In this document: piece after piece, positions 1-6,772 of the stretch
Layout of the letters: each line of letters opens with the position of its first letter
How positions within the stretch are numbered: position 1 is the first letter of the stretch
Assembly: GCA_038872535.1 (NCBI GenBank)
Contig: JAVZJY010000008.1
Coordinates: 1 to 41,909 of the forward strand
Direction: 5' to 3'
Source of the DNA: JASEJA01 sp038872535
Lineage (GTDB): Archaea; Thermoproteota; Bathyarchaeia; Bathyarchaeales; Bathycorpusculaceae
DNA length: 41,909 nucleotides
Translations under genes and position numbers: made by a program
Notes under the pieces: model-generated
The model's input: only the letters and a program-made list of their open reading frames with translations
Database searches by the model: none
Told to the model about the DNA's origin: nothing

Positions 1-901
1 CTGTTATAACTGGATTTCCAGAATATTTCGTAAATGTTCCAGTTATCGAATCTGATGTTGCGTAACCGATTTGCCGTGTCCCCGTAGCAGTTGCCTGTCC
101 CGTATAAAACAAATAGTATGTGGAGCCTACTTTGATTATAAATGCATCATAAACGTGATAGGCGTCCCATCCGCTTGCGCTTTTTTCTAAAACGGTTGTA
201 CGATTAGTCCAGCTGCTGGAATTTTCTATATCGGTGGATTGCATCCGTTTAATTTTCCAGTTAGTCTGCAAGTCTTGGTAGAACAGATACCATGTATTGC
301 CTTCTTTCCACAAGAATGGAGCTGCAATGCCGTTCTCATCTGCTGCCGGACTAATGTCGTATAGGTAAGTCCAACTTATCATATCGGTAGATTTCAAAAT
401 CCGAATTTTCTTGTCTGCAGGATTATCTGCTTCTGGGTCATAACTTATCGCCATATAATATGTGCTTCCATCCTTCCATATGCTTGGGTCTTTACAAGCA
501 TGACCAGAAACGGCGTAAACTGGGTTATTCTCGTATTCTGTAACTGAAGAATTAACGGTTTTACTTTCCATCCAATAGTCCAAAACTGTTTCGCCATCAT
601 CATCTGTGAAGCGGACATCTCCAAAATCTGTTCTGCAATGACTGTTAAGATAGATATGTCCTTCGGGAGGATACTTAGTGTTGTCGTTATAATCGGTTCC
701 GCTTCCGTAATGCGCTATAATTTTAACTTGATAATTTGTTCCAGCACCGCTTACGCTACTAATAACATGGCTTTTACGATAGGTCCAACCGCTCAACCAA
801 TCTGGATTGGCATAAACATTTGAAACAAATGCGAAGACTAGCAAAAACTGCAAACTTAGAGAATAAATTAGAAAGAGCGTTTTTAGTTTTTGTTTCGACA
901 T
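1..901 (-). CDS. Secreted DUF2341-type protein with glycosidase-like beta-propeller (3'-truncated)
   Basis: About 300 residues are readable from an ATG at 901 to the window edge, where the gene is cut. Residues 1-31 form a signal peptide ending in an alanine cleavage context. Residues 35-112 have the hallmarks of the N-terminal half of a DUF2341 domain: WLSGWTYRKS near 35 and DVRFTDDDGE near 95. From about residue 128 at least three blades repeat the pattern 'D-[PA]-x-[IL]-[WI]-K-x-G-x-[TW]-[TW]-Y' (IWKDGSTYYM, LWKEGNTWYLFY, IIKVGSTYYLFY), as in five-bladed GH43/GH32-like propellers. Catalytic acids cannot be assigned. Inference: an extracellular carbohydrate-binding or carbohydrate-cleaving protein of the particle or cell surface. 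It is last in the minus-strand run that includes two glycosyltransferases. No clear Shine-Dalgarno site is seen, but an ATTTTTCC tract lies 4 nt upstream. Confidence 0.7.
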   Translation of the reverse strand, partial: MSKQKLKTLFLIYSLSLQFLLVFAFVSNVYANPDWLSGWTYRKSHVISSVSGAGTNYQVKIIAHYGSGTDYNDNTKYPPEGHIYLNSHCRTDFGDVRFTDDDGETVLDYWMESKTVNSSVTEYENNPVYAVSGHACKDPSIWKDGSTYYMAISYDPEADNPADKKIRILKSTDMISWTYLYDISPAADENGIAAPFLWKEGNTWYLFYQDLQTNWKIKRMQSTDIENSSSWTNRTTVLEKSASGWDAYHVYDAFIIKVGSTYYLFYTGQATATGTRQIGYATSDSITGTFTKYSGNPVIT

Positions 902-912
902 CAAAGGAAAAA

Positions 913-1473
913 TTATCCAGCTGGCACGTTAACAGTCCATGTTACTTGTATTTGGTCATTTGCAATTAAGCTTGCTTGCAGGATATTAGCTATGGCAACA
1001 GCATTGTTGTCCGTGTTAGGTGTTGGGTCATGGTGTAGGCTTGTTGCGTTTATAGTTACCATGGCGCTGGCTATACGAGAATACACTACTTGATAGGCTG
1101 TGGCGTTTAGATTGGTTACGCTTGCTGAGCAGTCTTGCCTTGTCAAATTCGCAATTGTGCATTCTGTCTGAAGTTTCGTATCGCTTACGGAAGGTGTTGT
1201 GTGGTTTCCAACCGCAATATCATCTGTAGCGTTTGCAGCTCCGGTTGTTCCAGATTTAAGGAAGTCTTTAATCCATGTGCTTCCAATAGTCACAAGAATA
1301 TTATGTTGTGTATACTCGTAAATCACATGTCCGTTCCGTATCACTTTAACGTTGACAGAACCTTGCCAACTTACTGGTTGCTCTACATAAAATGTTGGAT
1401 TAGGAAGCAAGGCAAAGAGTAGCCCCGTCACCAGTATTATCTCTGCAAGGACTGAAATCTTCAATTTATTCAT
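913..1473 (-). CDS. Small secreted fibre-like protein
   Basis: 186 aa with a start at ATG 1473 behind GGTGATTGG. Residues 6-24 form a signal peptide or membrane anchor. The mature part contains several N-x-[ST] sequons (for example NATDD, NHTT, NLTR, NATA, NATS), so it could be N-glycosylated by an archaeal oligosaccharyltransferase. The central segment with IAVGNHTTPSVSDTKLQTE resembles a motif seen in phage and archaeal-virus fibre or decoration proteins, where a G-N-x-T-x-P-x-x-x-D-T-x-L core is followed by a short TR-containing strand. That link rests on recalled pattern similarity. It sits between the FkbM gene and the DUF2341/propeller gene, which suggests a role on the outer surface. 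Confidence 0.6.
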   Translation of the reverse strand: MNKLKISVLAEIILVTGLLFALLPNPTFYVEQPVSWQGSVNVKVIRNGHVIYEYTQHNILVTIGSTWIKDFLKSGTTGAANATDDIAVGNHTTPSVSDTKLQTECTIANLTRQDCSASVTNLNATAYQVVYSRIASAMVTINATSLHHDPTPNTDNNAVAIANILQASLIANDQIQVTWTVNVPAG

Positions 1474-1501
1474 CCAATCACCAAGAGAAAAATAATTAAT
1501 T

Positions 1502-2341
1502 TCAATTCTTTTCTAAGGGTTTAAACATATAATATTCTGGAGCGAGAAATTCTACTCCATAGTTTTCTTTTTTAAACATTTCTTTTAACTTGTCTATACA
1601 CTTTTTAACTTCAACTATGATTATGGGACGTTTAGTCCTTAAAGTTTCTTTTAAGCCTTCTAAAACTTCAAATTCTGCTCCTTCAACGTCTATTTTTATG
1701 TAATCTATTCTATCCAAATCAAGTTCATTTAAAAGATGGTCTAATGGCAATGCAGGAACAGTTACAAAACCAAAACCAAAGTTTCTTTTTATACTGTGCT
1801 GTCCAGAGTCTTCTGCTATAAATAATTTTAGAATTTCTTTTCTGTTCCATGCAGCAATATTTACGACTTCCACGTTTCTTAGCTTATTCAATTGGACATT
1901 CTTTAGCAAAATTTTGCAGTTTTCTGGATTTGGTTCAACAGCAACAACAAAACCGTTAACTCCAACTATTTTTGCTGCTGGAATTGTATATTTGCCGATG
2001 TGCGCTCCTACATCTAAAAAAACATTACCTCCACCTAGCTTTAAGTGATTCCACATCCACTTCTCAAAATCATAAGAGAGAATTAATATACTTTCTGAAT
2101 CTATACAATAAAACTTATTTTCATTTAAATTTATTATGGTTCGCTTCACCATCAAATTTTTAATGTTGTTTATTGGATGTTTAATGAATGGCAACAGATG
2201 CAGGAGGGTATGAGGTGTTGAATCGAGAACCGCCCAAAAAAAGAGCAGTATTTTATCAGTAATTTTGTCTCCTTTTAAAGCCATTACAATTCTTTTTCTT
2301 GAGTCAATTAGTAAACCCCGCAAACTGGGTATTTTTTTCAT
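1502..2341 (-). CDS. FkbM-family SAM-dependent methyltransferase
   Basis: 279 aa. Motif I FLDVGAHIGKY (residues 108-118) and AVEPNPENC (134-142) form the SAM site. The FkbM signature IKIDVEGAEFEVLEG lies at 215-229. FkbM-type enzymes usually O-methylate sugars or polyketide hydroxyls. Next to two GT2 genes, this one most likely methylates a surface glycan (inference). A hydrophobic stretch at about 30-55 may bring it to the membrane. The start ATG at 2341 overlaps the stop of the upstream glycosyltransferase (ATGA), behind GGTGAG, so translation is probably coupled. Confidence 0.82.
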   Translation of the reverse strand: MKKIPSLRGLLIDSRKRIVMALKGDKITDKILLFFWAVLDSTPHTLLHLLPFIKHPINNIKNLMVKRTIINLNENKFYCIDSESILILSYDFEKWMWNHLKLGGGNVFLDVGAHIGKYTIPAAKIVGVNGFVVAVEPNPENCKILLKNVQLNKLRNVEVVNIAAWNRKEILKLFIAEDSGQHSIKRNFGFGFVTVPALPLDHLLNELDLDRIDYIKIDVEGAEFEVLEGLKETLRTKRPIIIVEVKKCIDKLKEMFKKENYGVEFLAPEYYMFKPLEKN

Positions 2342-3255
2342 TTACTCACCTTTCTTACGAGCAAAAAGGTGAGACAGGATATATTATAAACAAGGCTTAA
2401 AATAAGCATGAATAAGGCATGATCTAAACGCCATTTTTTCTTTAATCTGAATGTTTGTCTTATGAATATTATTACTATGGGGATTAATGCTAAAGTTCCT
2501 ATGAAAGGAGACAGAATGATTCCGAGCAATCCTATTAACGCAAATATGTCGACCAAAATGGTTTTCAAAACAGTTAATTTGTCTCCCTCCTCAAAAAGTA
2601 TTGTTGGTTTAGTCTTTCCAAAGTTGTAGTAGCGTTTGAGTTCTTCCATTATAGTAGCTGGACGCAAATGAACAGCAACAGGTGCATTGTTATCAACAAA
2701 AACCTTATAGCCTTTGCGTCTCAACTTTAAACTTAAATCTGCATCTTCGTTGCCCCTATCACAATTTTCGTTTATAACTATTCCTTTTATGGCTTCTGTT
2801 TTAAACATTATGCTTGTTGTGCAAGCATACTTCTTTTCATAGGTTCCGTTAGGTTCTGGTATGTTTCTCCAGAATTTGGCCACAAAAGTTTTCGGAGGGT
2901 CAAAATTTAATATACCGCCCACATAAACGGCACCAGCATCTTTATGCTCTTCAAGGAAGCTGATGGTTCTTTCAAAAAAATTGTCTGGCATAACCATGTC
3001 ACTATCTATAAAAGCAGTGTAATCGCTTTCGTGTTTTTCGCTTTCTCTTAAAGCAAGGTTACGTAAATAGGCAAGATTGCTACTTTTATCTTGTATTATG
3101 ATGGCATCTGGAAAATATTGTCTTATTATCTTAGCAGAATTGTCTGCGCCACTGTCAACTGCAATAAATTTTACAACTGACTTTTGTAATGGTGGAAGAA
3201 CGTATGGAAGCCAATGTGCGCTTTTGTGCGTTAACATTAAAATATTCACCTTCAA
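2338..3255 (-). CDS. GT2 glycosyltransferase with C-terminal membrane segments
   Basis: 305 aa. GT-A fold family 2: the N-terminal strand KVNILMLTH, nucleotide-binding AVDSGADNSA (32-41), the metal-binding DxD in FIDSDMVMP (82-90), and a later NEDADLSLKLRRKG that carries the ED motif. Residues about 235-298 contain two or three hydrophobic helices, so the enzyme probably sits on the inner membrane face and acts on a lipid-linked acceptor. The start is TTG at 3255, behind GAGGTGA; the upstream gene's TGA overlaps it. It forms an overlapping unit with the second GT2 and the FkbM gene. Confidence 0.82.
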   Translation of the reverse strand: MKVNILMLTHKSAHWLPYVLPPLQKSVVKFIAVDSGADNSAKIIRQYFPDAIIIQDKSSNLAYLRNLALRESEKHESDYTAFIDSDMVMPDNFFERTISFLEEHKDAGAVYVGGILNFDPPKTFVAKFWRNIPEPNGTYEKKYACTTSIMFKTEAIKGIVINENCDRGNEDADLSLKLRRKGYKVFVDNNAPVAVHLRPATIMEELKRYYNFGKTKPTILFEEGDKLTVLKTILVDIFALIGLLGIILSPFIGTLALIPIVIIFIRQTFRLKKKWRLDHALFMLILSLVYNISCLTFLLVRKVSK

Positions 3256-4115
3256 GTTACTTCACCTCGGCGAAATAGGTTTAGAAAAGTTTTGCCCATT
3301 GTTTTGATTTTAATGCCTATACCCTGCCAGTAATATAGAAACCATCCTTTTAAACCAAATAACTTTATTAACACGTATTTTCTATGGCGATTCTTAATTT
3401 CCTTCAGTTCCTGATCTTCCATTCGTGCAGTTTTACTTTCTTTGTGAACACATTTGGCATAAGGAGTTATGAATAGCCCTTTTGGATGTTTCTTGTAGAT
3501 TAGATAAGAAAACAAAACATCCTCCATATAACAGTATTTTTTCATGTTTTCGTCAAATGCGAATTCATTAAAAACTTCACGTTTATAAGTCATGTTGGCT
3601 CCACTTAAACGTTCACAGTTGATTATCTTTGTAAGCACTGAAGGATATTCATGAAATTTGCAGCTGTTTTTGGACGAGCGGTCAAGAAAGAATAGTTTAT
3701 TTAAAATCTGAGAGAAAAAGTCAAGTTTGCTTTTGTCTTTATTAGGAACAATCCAACCCTGCACTCCCAAGGCTGGATAATTCATAAAAACGTGACATAT
3801 CTTTTCAACATAATCTGGATAGAGAACTACGTCACTATCAAGAAACATGATAAGCTCTCCTCTTGCTAATTTTACACCTAAATTGCGTGAAATGGTCAAG
3901 GAACGCATTCTAGAATTTTTAATGTAAATAAGCTCACTACCTACATTTTCAAATGCAGCTTTATATGTTTCACATAAGGCCCTAATCGTATCGTCAGGCG
4001 TGTCATCTACCACAATAACCTCAAAAGGCTTAACGGTTTCGTTTAAAAGGCTGTTAAAAAGCTCAGATAACTCTTCAACACGATAATATGTTGGAATAAC
4101 AACTGAAACTTTCAT
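3252..4115 (-). CDS. GT2 glycosyltransferase
   Basis: 287 aa. It starts with the typical family-2 strand VSVVIPTYYRVEEL, then VVVDDTPDD (35-43), SRNLGVKLARGE (76-87) and DxD in FLDSDVVLYP (91-100). YMEDVLFSYL supplies the acidic ED pair. No long membrane helix is apparent except a weak segment near the C-terminus. Donor and acceptor are unknown. It opens the overlapping trio GT2-GT2-FkbM, which probably builds a methylated glycan on the secreted proteins encoded in the same window. Confidence 0.82.
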   Translation of the reverse strand: MKVSVVIPTYYRVEELSELFNSLLNETVKPFEVIVVDDTPDDTIRALCETYKAAFENVGSELIYIKNSRMRSLTISRNLGVKLARGELIMFLDSDVVLYPDYVEKICHVFMNYPALGVQGWIVPNKDKSKLDFFSQILNKLFFLDRSSKNSCKFHEYPSVLTKIINCERLSGANMTYKREVFNEFAFDENMKKYCYMEDVLFSYLIYKKHPKGLFITPYAKCVHKESKTARMEDQELKEIKNRHRKYVLIKLFGLKGWFLYYWQGIGIKIKTMGKTFLNLFRRGEVT

Positions 4116-4116
4116 T

Positions 4117-4467
4117 TTAAACTCTCACGATTTTAGCTTTTAGTCTTTTCTGAACTATTGACTCAAGCAATTCCAATTCGTGAACTGTTGGAATATAGTC
4201 ACAATTTTGAATTATTCTTTCAAGGATGTGGAATGCTTTGCGCATATTCATGTGCGGACAAGTGTCAACAAATTCACTTTTCCATATATAACTTACCTTT
4301 CTGCGTTCTTCCACCATTTCACATGGAAGCCAAACTATACATTCGTTGTAACAACGGCATATAGTGTGGCAATAGTCGAGGTAGCGTTGTAGTATCAGAT
4401 ATTTGATTTTAACTTCAACGTTTGGAATTTTTTCCAACTCTATTTCATCACTTTCGCAATGTTTCAT
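4117..4467 (-). CDS. Cys-rich protein of unknown function
   Basis: 116 aa from ATG 4467, preceded by GAGGTT. This start is preferred over the longer frame because it overlaps the upstream stop as ATGA. Cysteines cluster at YCHTICRCYNEC and again at TCPH, which might bind metal or form disulfides. No signal peptide is seen and the C-terminus is Lys/Arg-rich. It lies just ahead of the glycosyltransferases. The family is not recognised. Confidence 0.6.
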   Translation of the reverse strand: MKHCESDEIELEKIPNVEVKIKYLILQRYLDYCHTICRCYNECIVWLPCEMVEERRKVSYIWKSEFVDTCPHMNMRKAFHILERIIQNCDYIPTVHELELLESIVQKRLKAKIVRV

Positions 4468-4670
4468 TGAAACCAACCTCTGATTCTTTTTTTCAACATG
4501 AACCTTCTTTCCAGCAAAACCAAAACGGACACAAACACGAAAAGCCAACTTAGATAATACCCTATCAAAGTTAAGATGAAAGATAAATCAAAAAGCTCTG
4601 GCACCCCTGCCAGAATGCAAACGATAAACCAGTAAAAGCCCATTACGCTCCACAATTTGTAAACGTTCAT
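4464..4670 (-). CDS. Small two-helix membrane protein
   Basis: 68 aa from ATG 4670, behind GAGGTAAC; the longer upstream frame is rejected because it overlaps the neighbouring gene. Two hydrophobic segments (about residues 8-25 and 30-52) are followed by a basic tail LERRFMLKKRIRG. The stop overlaps the next start (ATGA). Function unknown; it is part of the minus-strand run feeding the glycan genes. Confidence 0.6.
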   Translation of the reverse strand: MNVYKLWSVMGFYWFIVCILAGVPELFDLSFILTLIGYYLSWLFVFVSVLVLLERRFMLKKRIRGWFQ

Positions 4671-4674
4671 AAAG

Positions 4675-4887
4675 TTACCTCTTATAAGAATAGACGCATT
4701 CTTGAACCGGACAGCGATGACCCCGCGAACAACTCCAAGCAATCTGCCAAGTGTCATAGTCTATTTTCGTAATTTTGACTGGGACAATGGCCACGGTTAC
4801 GGTTTCCTTCTCGCCATTATTATTTTTTATAATACATTGCATTGAGGTTGGGGTAGGTAATGTTAGATGAAAATGCTCCCTAGCCAA
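4675..4887 (-). CDS. Small hypothetical protein
   Basis: 70 aa with a TTG start at 4887, directly behind GGAGG, which decides the start. It has no hydrophobic segment. A C-terminal cluster SCSRGHRCPVQEC could be a small metal site. It overlaps the end of the upstream membrane-protein gene by 8 nt and ends 4 nt before the next start codon, so the genes are probably co-translated. The family is not recognised. Confidence 0.5.
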   Translation of the reverse strand: MAREHFHLTLPTPTSMQCIIKNNNGEKETVTVAIVPVKITKIDYDTWQIAWSCSRGHRCPVQECVYSYKR

Positions 4888-5203
4888 GGCGAATCCTCCA
4901 AACTAAGTCAATAAAGGCAACCATTAGAAAACTGGTCCAAAGAACCGTGAAAAAAAGCATGTGAACTGGCCATAGGTAAGGAAAGCCAGAAGCGTAAATT
5001 GGCAAGCCCATCCGTGTAACAATTATTGTTGCCGAAGCATCCACGTTCACGTCGACGTCGGTGCTAAAATTTGAACTGGGCATTAGCCAACTGGACACTT
5101 GAGGCAGTTCGCCTTGAACAAGCATCCACCAAAACTGCACATAAGCAAAACAGACAACAGCTAATACGGCAGCCATGAAGAGGTAACTAACCAACCGCAA
5201 CAA
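4880..5203 (-). CDS. Small membrane protein
   Basis: 107 aa, TTG start at 5203. Hydrophobic segments at about residues 5-29 and 75-100 flank a polar loop with DVDVNVDASAT. The topology suggests two membrane spans with an exposed loop. An ATTTTTCT tract lies at 5218-5225 upstream. No family is recognised, and the start codon is uncertain because no strong Shine-Dalgarno site is present. Confidence 0.5.
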   Translation of the reverse strand: MLRLVSYLFMAAVLAVVCFAYVQFWWMLVQGELPQVSSWLMPSSNFSTDVDVNVDASATIIVTRMGLPIYASGFPYLWPVHMLFFTVLWTSFLMVAFIDLVWRIRLG

Positions 5204-5255
5204 TAACCACCATCACAAGAAAAATAAAAAAGGGGAAGATTTTGGCTTGAGACGT

Positions 5256-5627
5256 CTATGGCACCTCGTAGCCAGCTATGAAATAATAGCTTCCTGCACT
5301 GTATGTCATGTTCCAAGAAAGAATTGCCACGCCTGATGGGTCAGTTGTGTTCGTTCCTAATGTTTCTAATATGGCTCCCGTCTCGTCTGTTCTATAAAAA
5401 GTTATTGTTTTGCCATCAACATCAGGACCAGTTAGAGTGGCTGTAAAAGTAACGTTGTGATTTTTGACGACAGTTGTAGGCTCTACCATTAAACTTAGTG
5501 AATATTCTGTTACAGTCACACTAACGGGGCGGCTGTAAATCCAGTAGACTGCAGTTGCTGCGGAGGCTAAAGTTACGATTAAAGCAATGGTTATGAGCAA
5601 CTTGGCGTTCTCCGAAAGTTTTTTCAT
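5256..5627 (-). CDS. Membrane-anchored Ig-like domain protein
   Basis: 123 aa from ATG 5627, behind GTGAT. A longer frame reaches 5678, but a TATA-like TTTATATA at about 5662-5670 lies inside it, which favours the short start. One N-terminal membrane helix (about 8-32) is followed by a single bacterial-Ig-like beta-sandwich: TTVVKNHNVTFTATLTGPDV, then GKTITFY, GTNTTDPSGVAILSW and SAGSYYFIAGY. Such domains stack in adhesins and stalks. It is exposed outside the cell or particle by inference. It follows the integrase gene immediately. Confidence 0.6.
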   Translation of the reverse strand: MKKLSENAKLLITIALIVTLASAATAVYWIYSRPVSVTVTEYSLSLMVEPTTVVKNHNVTFTATLTGPDVDGKTITFYRTDETGAILETLGTNTTDPSGVAILSWNMTYSAGSYYFIAGYEVP

Positions 5628-5674
5628 TTTATCACGCAAAATCATTTTATATGAGTTAAAGGTATATAAAATTT

Positions 5675-6568
5675 TCATTCCAAGTTTATGATTTGGCGGA
5701 TTTTTTCTTTAATTTTTTCTGGTTTGGGTTTAGTGTAACGTAGAACTGTTCTGTCGTCTTTCCATCCTTTGTAAATTGTTATTTGTTTGGGTGTTATTCC
5801 CGCCTCGTCTAGGCGTGTTACTTGGAGGCGCCGGGCGGCGTGGAAGCCTGCACGTGGCTTGTTAACACCAGCTTCTTCTCTTATACTTTTTAGGATGTGG
5901 CTTAGGGCTCGTGGGCTTAAGCGTGCTTTTCCGTGTCCTCGAACAAACATTGCTGGATTACGGTCTTTTCGTGTAGCCAAATAGGATTCCAGAATGTTGC
6001 ATGTTTTTTCGTCAAGAAGATTCCAAACTGGCAGCCCATGTTTTGCGGTTTTGACGTAAATTTCTGGTCTGCGATAATCATTCCGATCCAGACGGCTTAT
6101 TTCAATACGGCGGAGGCCAACTGTATAAGCAAGCCGGACTAAAACCAAATCTCGCAAACCACGTTTTTCAGCTACTCGTTCCATGGCAGTTATTTCCTCT
6201 GGTTCAAACATGGGCTGGTATTGTTCTTCGATGTGAGGAGCATCTCCAACATCAAATTCCCAGGGTAGCTCTAAAGCCTTGAAGAACCGTTTGATGCATG
6301 TAAAATAGAAACGTAATGTGGCGCCTTTTTTGCCTGCTCGTTTTTCGTTAGAAAGAAATAGAGTGACATCGTCTTTAGTGTATTTGGGCTTGTTTCCTAT
6401 GGTTTTAATGAACTTTTCAGCTACAGCGATGTATTTCTCTATGGTTTCTTTAGGGAGATTTTTAGCCTCTAACATTCTGCGAAAGCGGTCTATGCCTTCT
6501 TCTTTATGACTTATGTCATAAGTGTTTAAATTAATTTGTTTTATAGTGTCGTTTTCTGTGTTTTGCAT
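5675..6568 (-). CDS. Tyrosine recombinase (integrase, XerC/D-like)
   Basis: 297 aa. An N-terminal SAM-like core-binding domain (about 25-110) precedes a catalytic domain. Visible active-site residues are Arg in GLRRIEISRL (R153, E156), Lys in KTAKHG (K173 or K176), His-x-x-Arg in FHAARR (H243, R246), Trp at the second His position (GWK, W269) and the nucleophile Tyr in LRYTKP (Y278). All parts of the R-K-HxxR-[HW]-Y set are present, so it looks active. Likely role: integration or excision, or dimer resolution, of this element. The start ATG 6568 is behind GGGAC, and the upstream DNA carries a nested inverted repeat and a perfect palindrome. Confidence 0.88.
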   Translation of the reverse strand: MQNTENDTIKQINLNTYDISHKEEGIDRFRRMLEAKNLPKETIEKYIAVAEKFIKTIGNKPKYTKDDVTLFLSNEKRAGKKGATLRFYFTCIKRFFKALELPWEFDVGDAPHIEEQYQPMFEPEEITAMERVAEKRGLRDLVLVRLAYTVGLRRIEISRLDRNDYRRPEIYVKTAKHGLPVWNLLDEKTCNILESYLATRKDRNPAMFVRGHGKARLSPRALSHILKSIREEAGVNKPRAGFHAARRLQVTRLDEAGITPKQITIYKGWKDDRTVLRYTKPKPEKIKEKIRQIINLE

Positions 6569-6576
6569 TTTCGTCC

Positions 6577-6633
6577 CATTGAAAAATACGTTTTTTTGCC
6601 CACAACACGCATTGTGGGAAGTATTTTTCCATG
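6577..6633. promoter_or_regulatory. Nested inverted repeat upstream of integrase (operator or att candidate)
   Basis: Outer 13-bp arms (6577-6589 and 6621-6633, one mismatch, core GAAAAATAC/GTATTTTTC) enclose a perfect 7-bp pair CCCACAA/TTGTGGG (6599-6605, 6612-6618) around a 6-nt loop. It lies 8 bp upstream of the integrase ATG. It may be an integrase arm or core site, or an operator controlling the gene; the sequence alone does not decide. Confidence 0.55.
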
Positions 6634-6660
6634 AGTTTTAACGAAAACTGGAATGTTTTT

Positions 6661-6685
6661 AACATTATTCACGGTGAATAATGTT
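6661..6685. repeat. Perfect 25-bp palindrome, candidate parS or operator
   Basis: Arms AACATTATTCAC and GTGAATAATGTT are exact reverse complements around one G. The outer 9 bases match the arms of a second perfect palindrome at 27272-27297 inside the parB-like gene. It lies in the 204-bp gap between the integrase and the ATPase gene. The pairing with a ParB-like protein suggests a partition site; an integrase-related operator is the alternative. Confidence 0.55.
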
Positions 6686-6772
6686 GATGTTCCATGGTTA
6701 TTGGAAAAGTCTATATGGAAAACTATGCAACTTTTAATTATTTAGCCTAGCCCAAGTAGTGAAAAAAAATTT

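Noticed and set aside
638..1422. Plus-strand frames near the left end
   Set aside because: They lie opposite two genes with signal peptides and domain motifs on the minus strand and have no start signals of their own.
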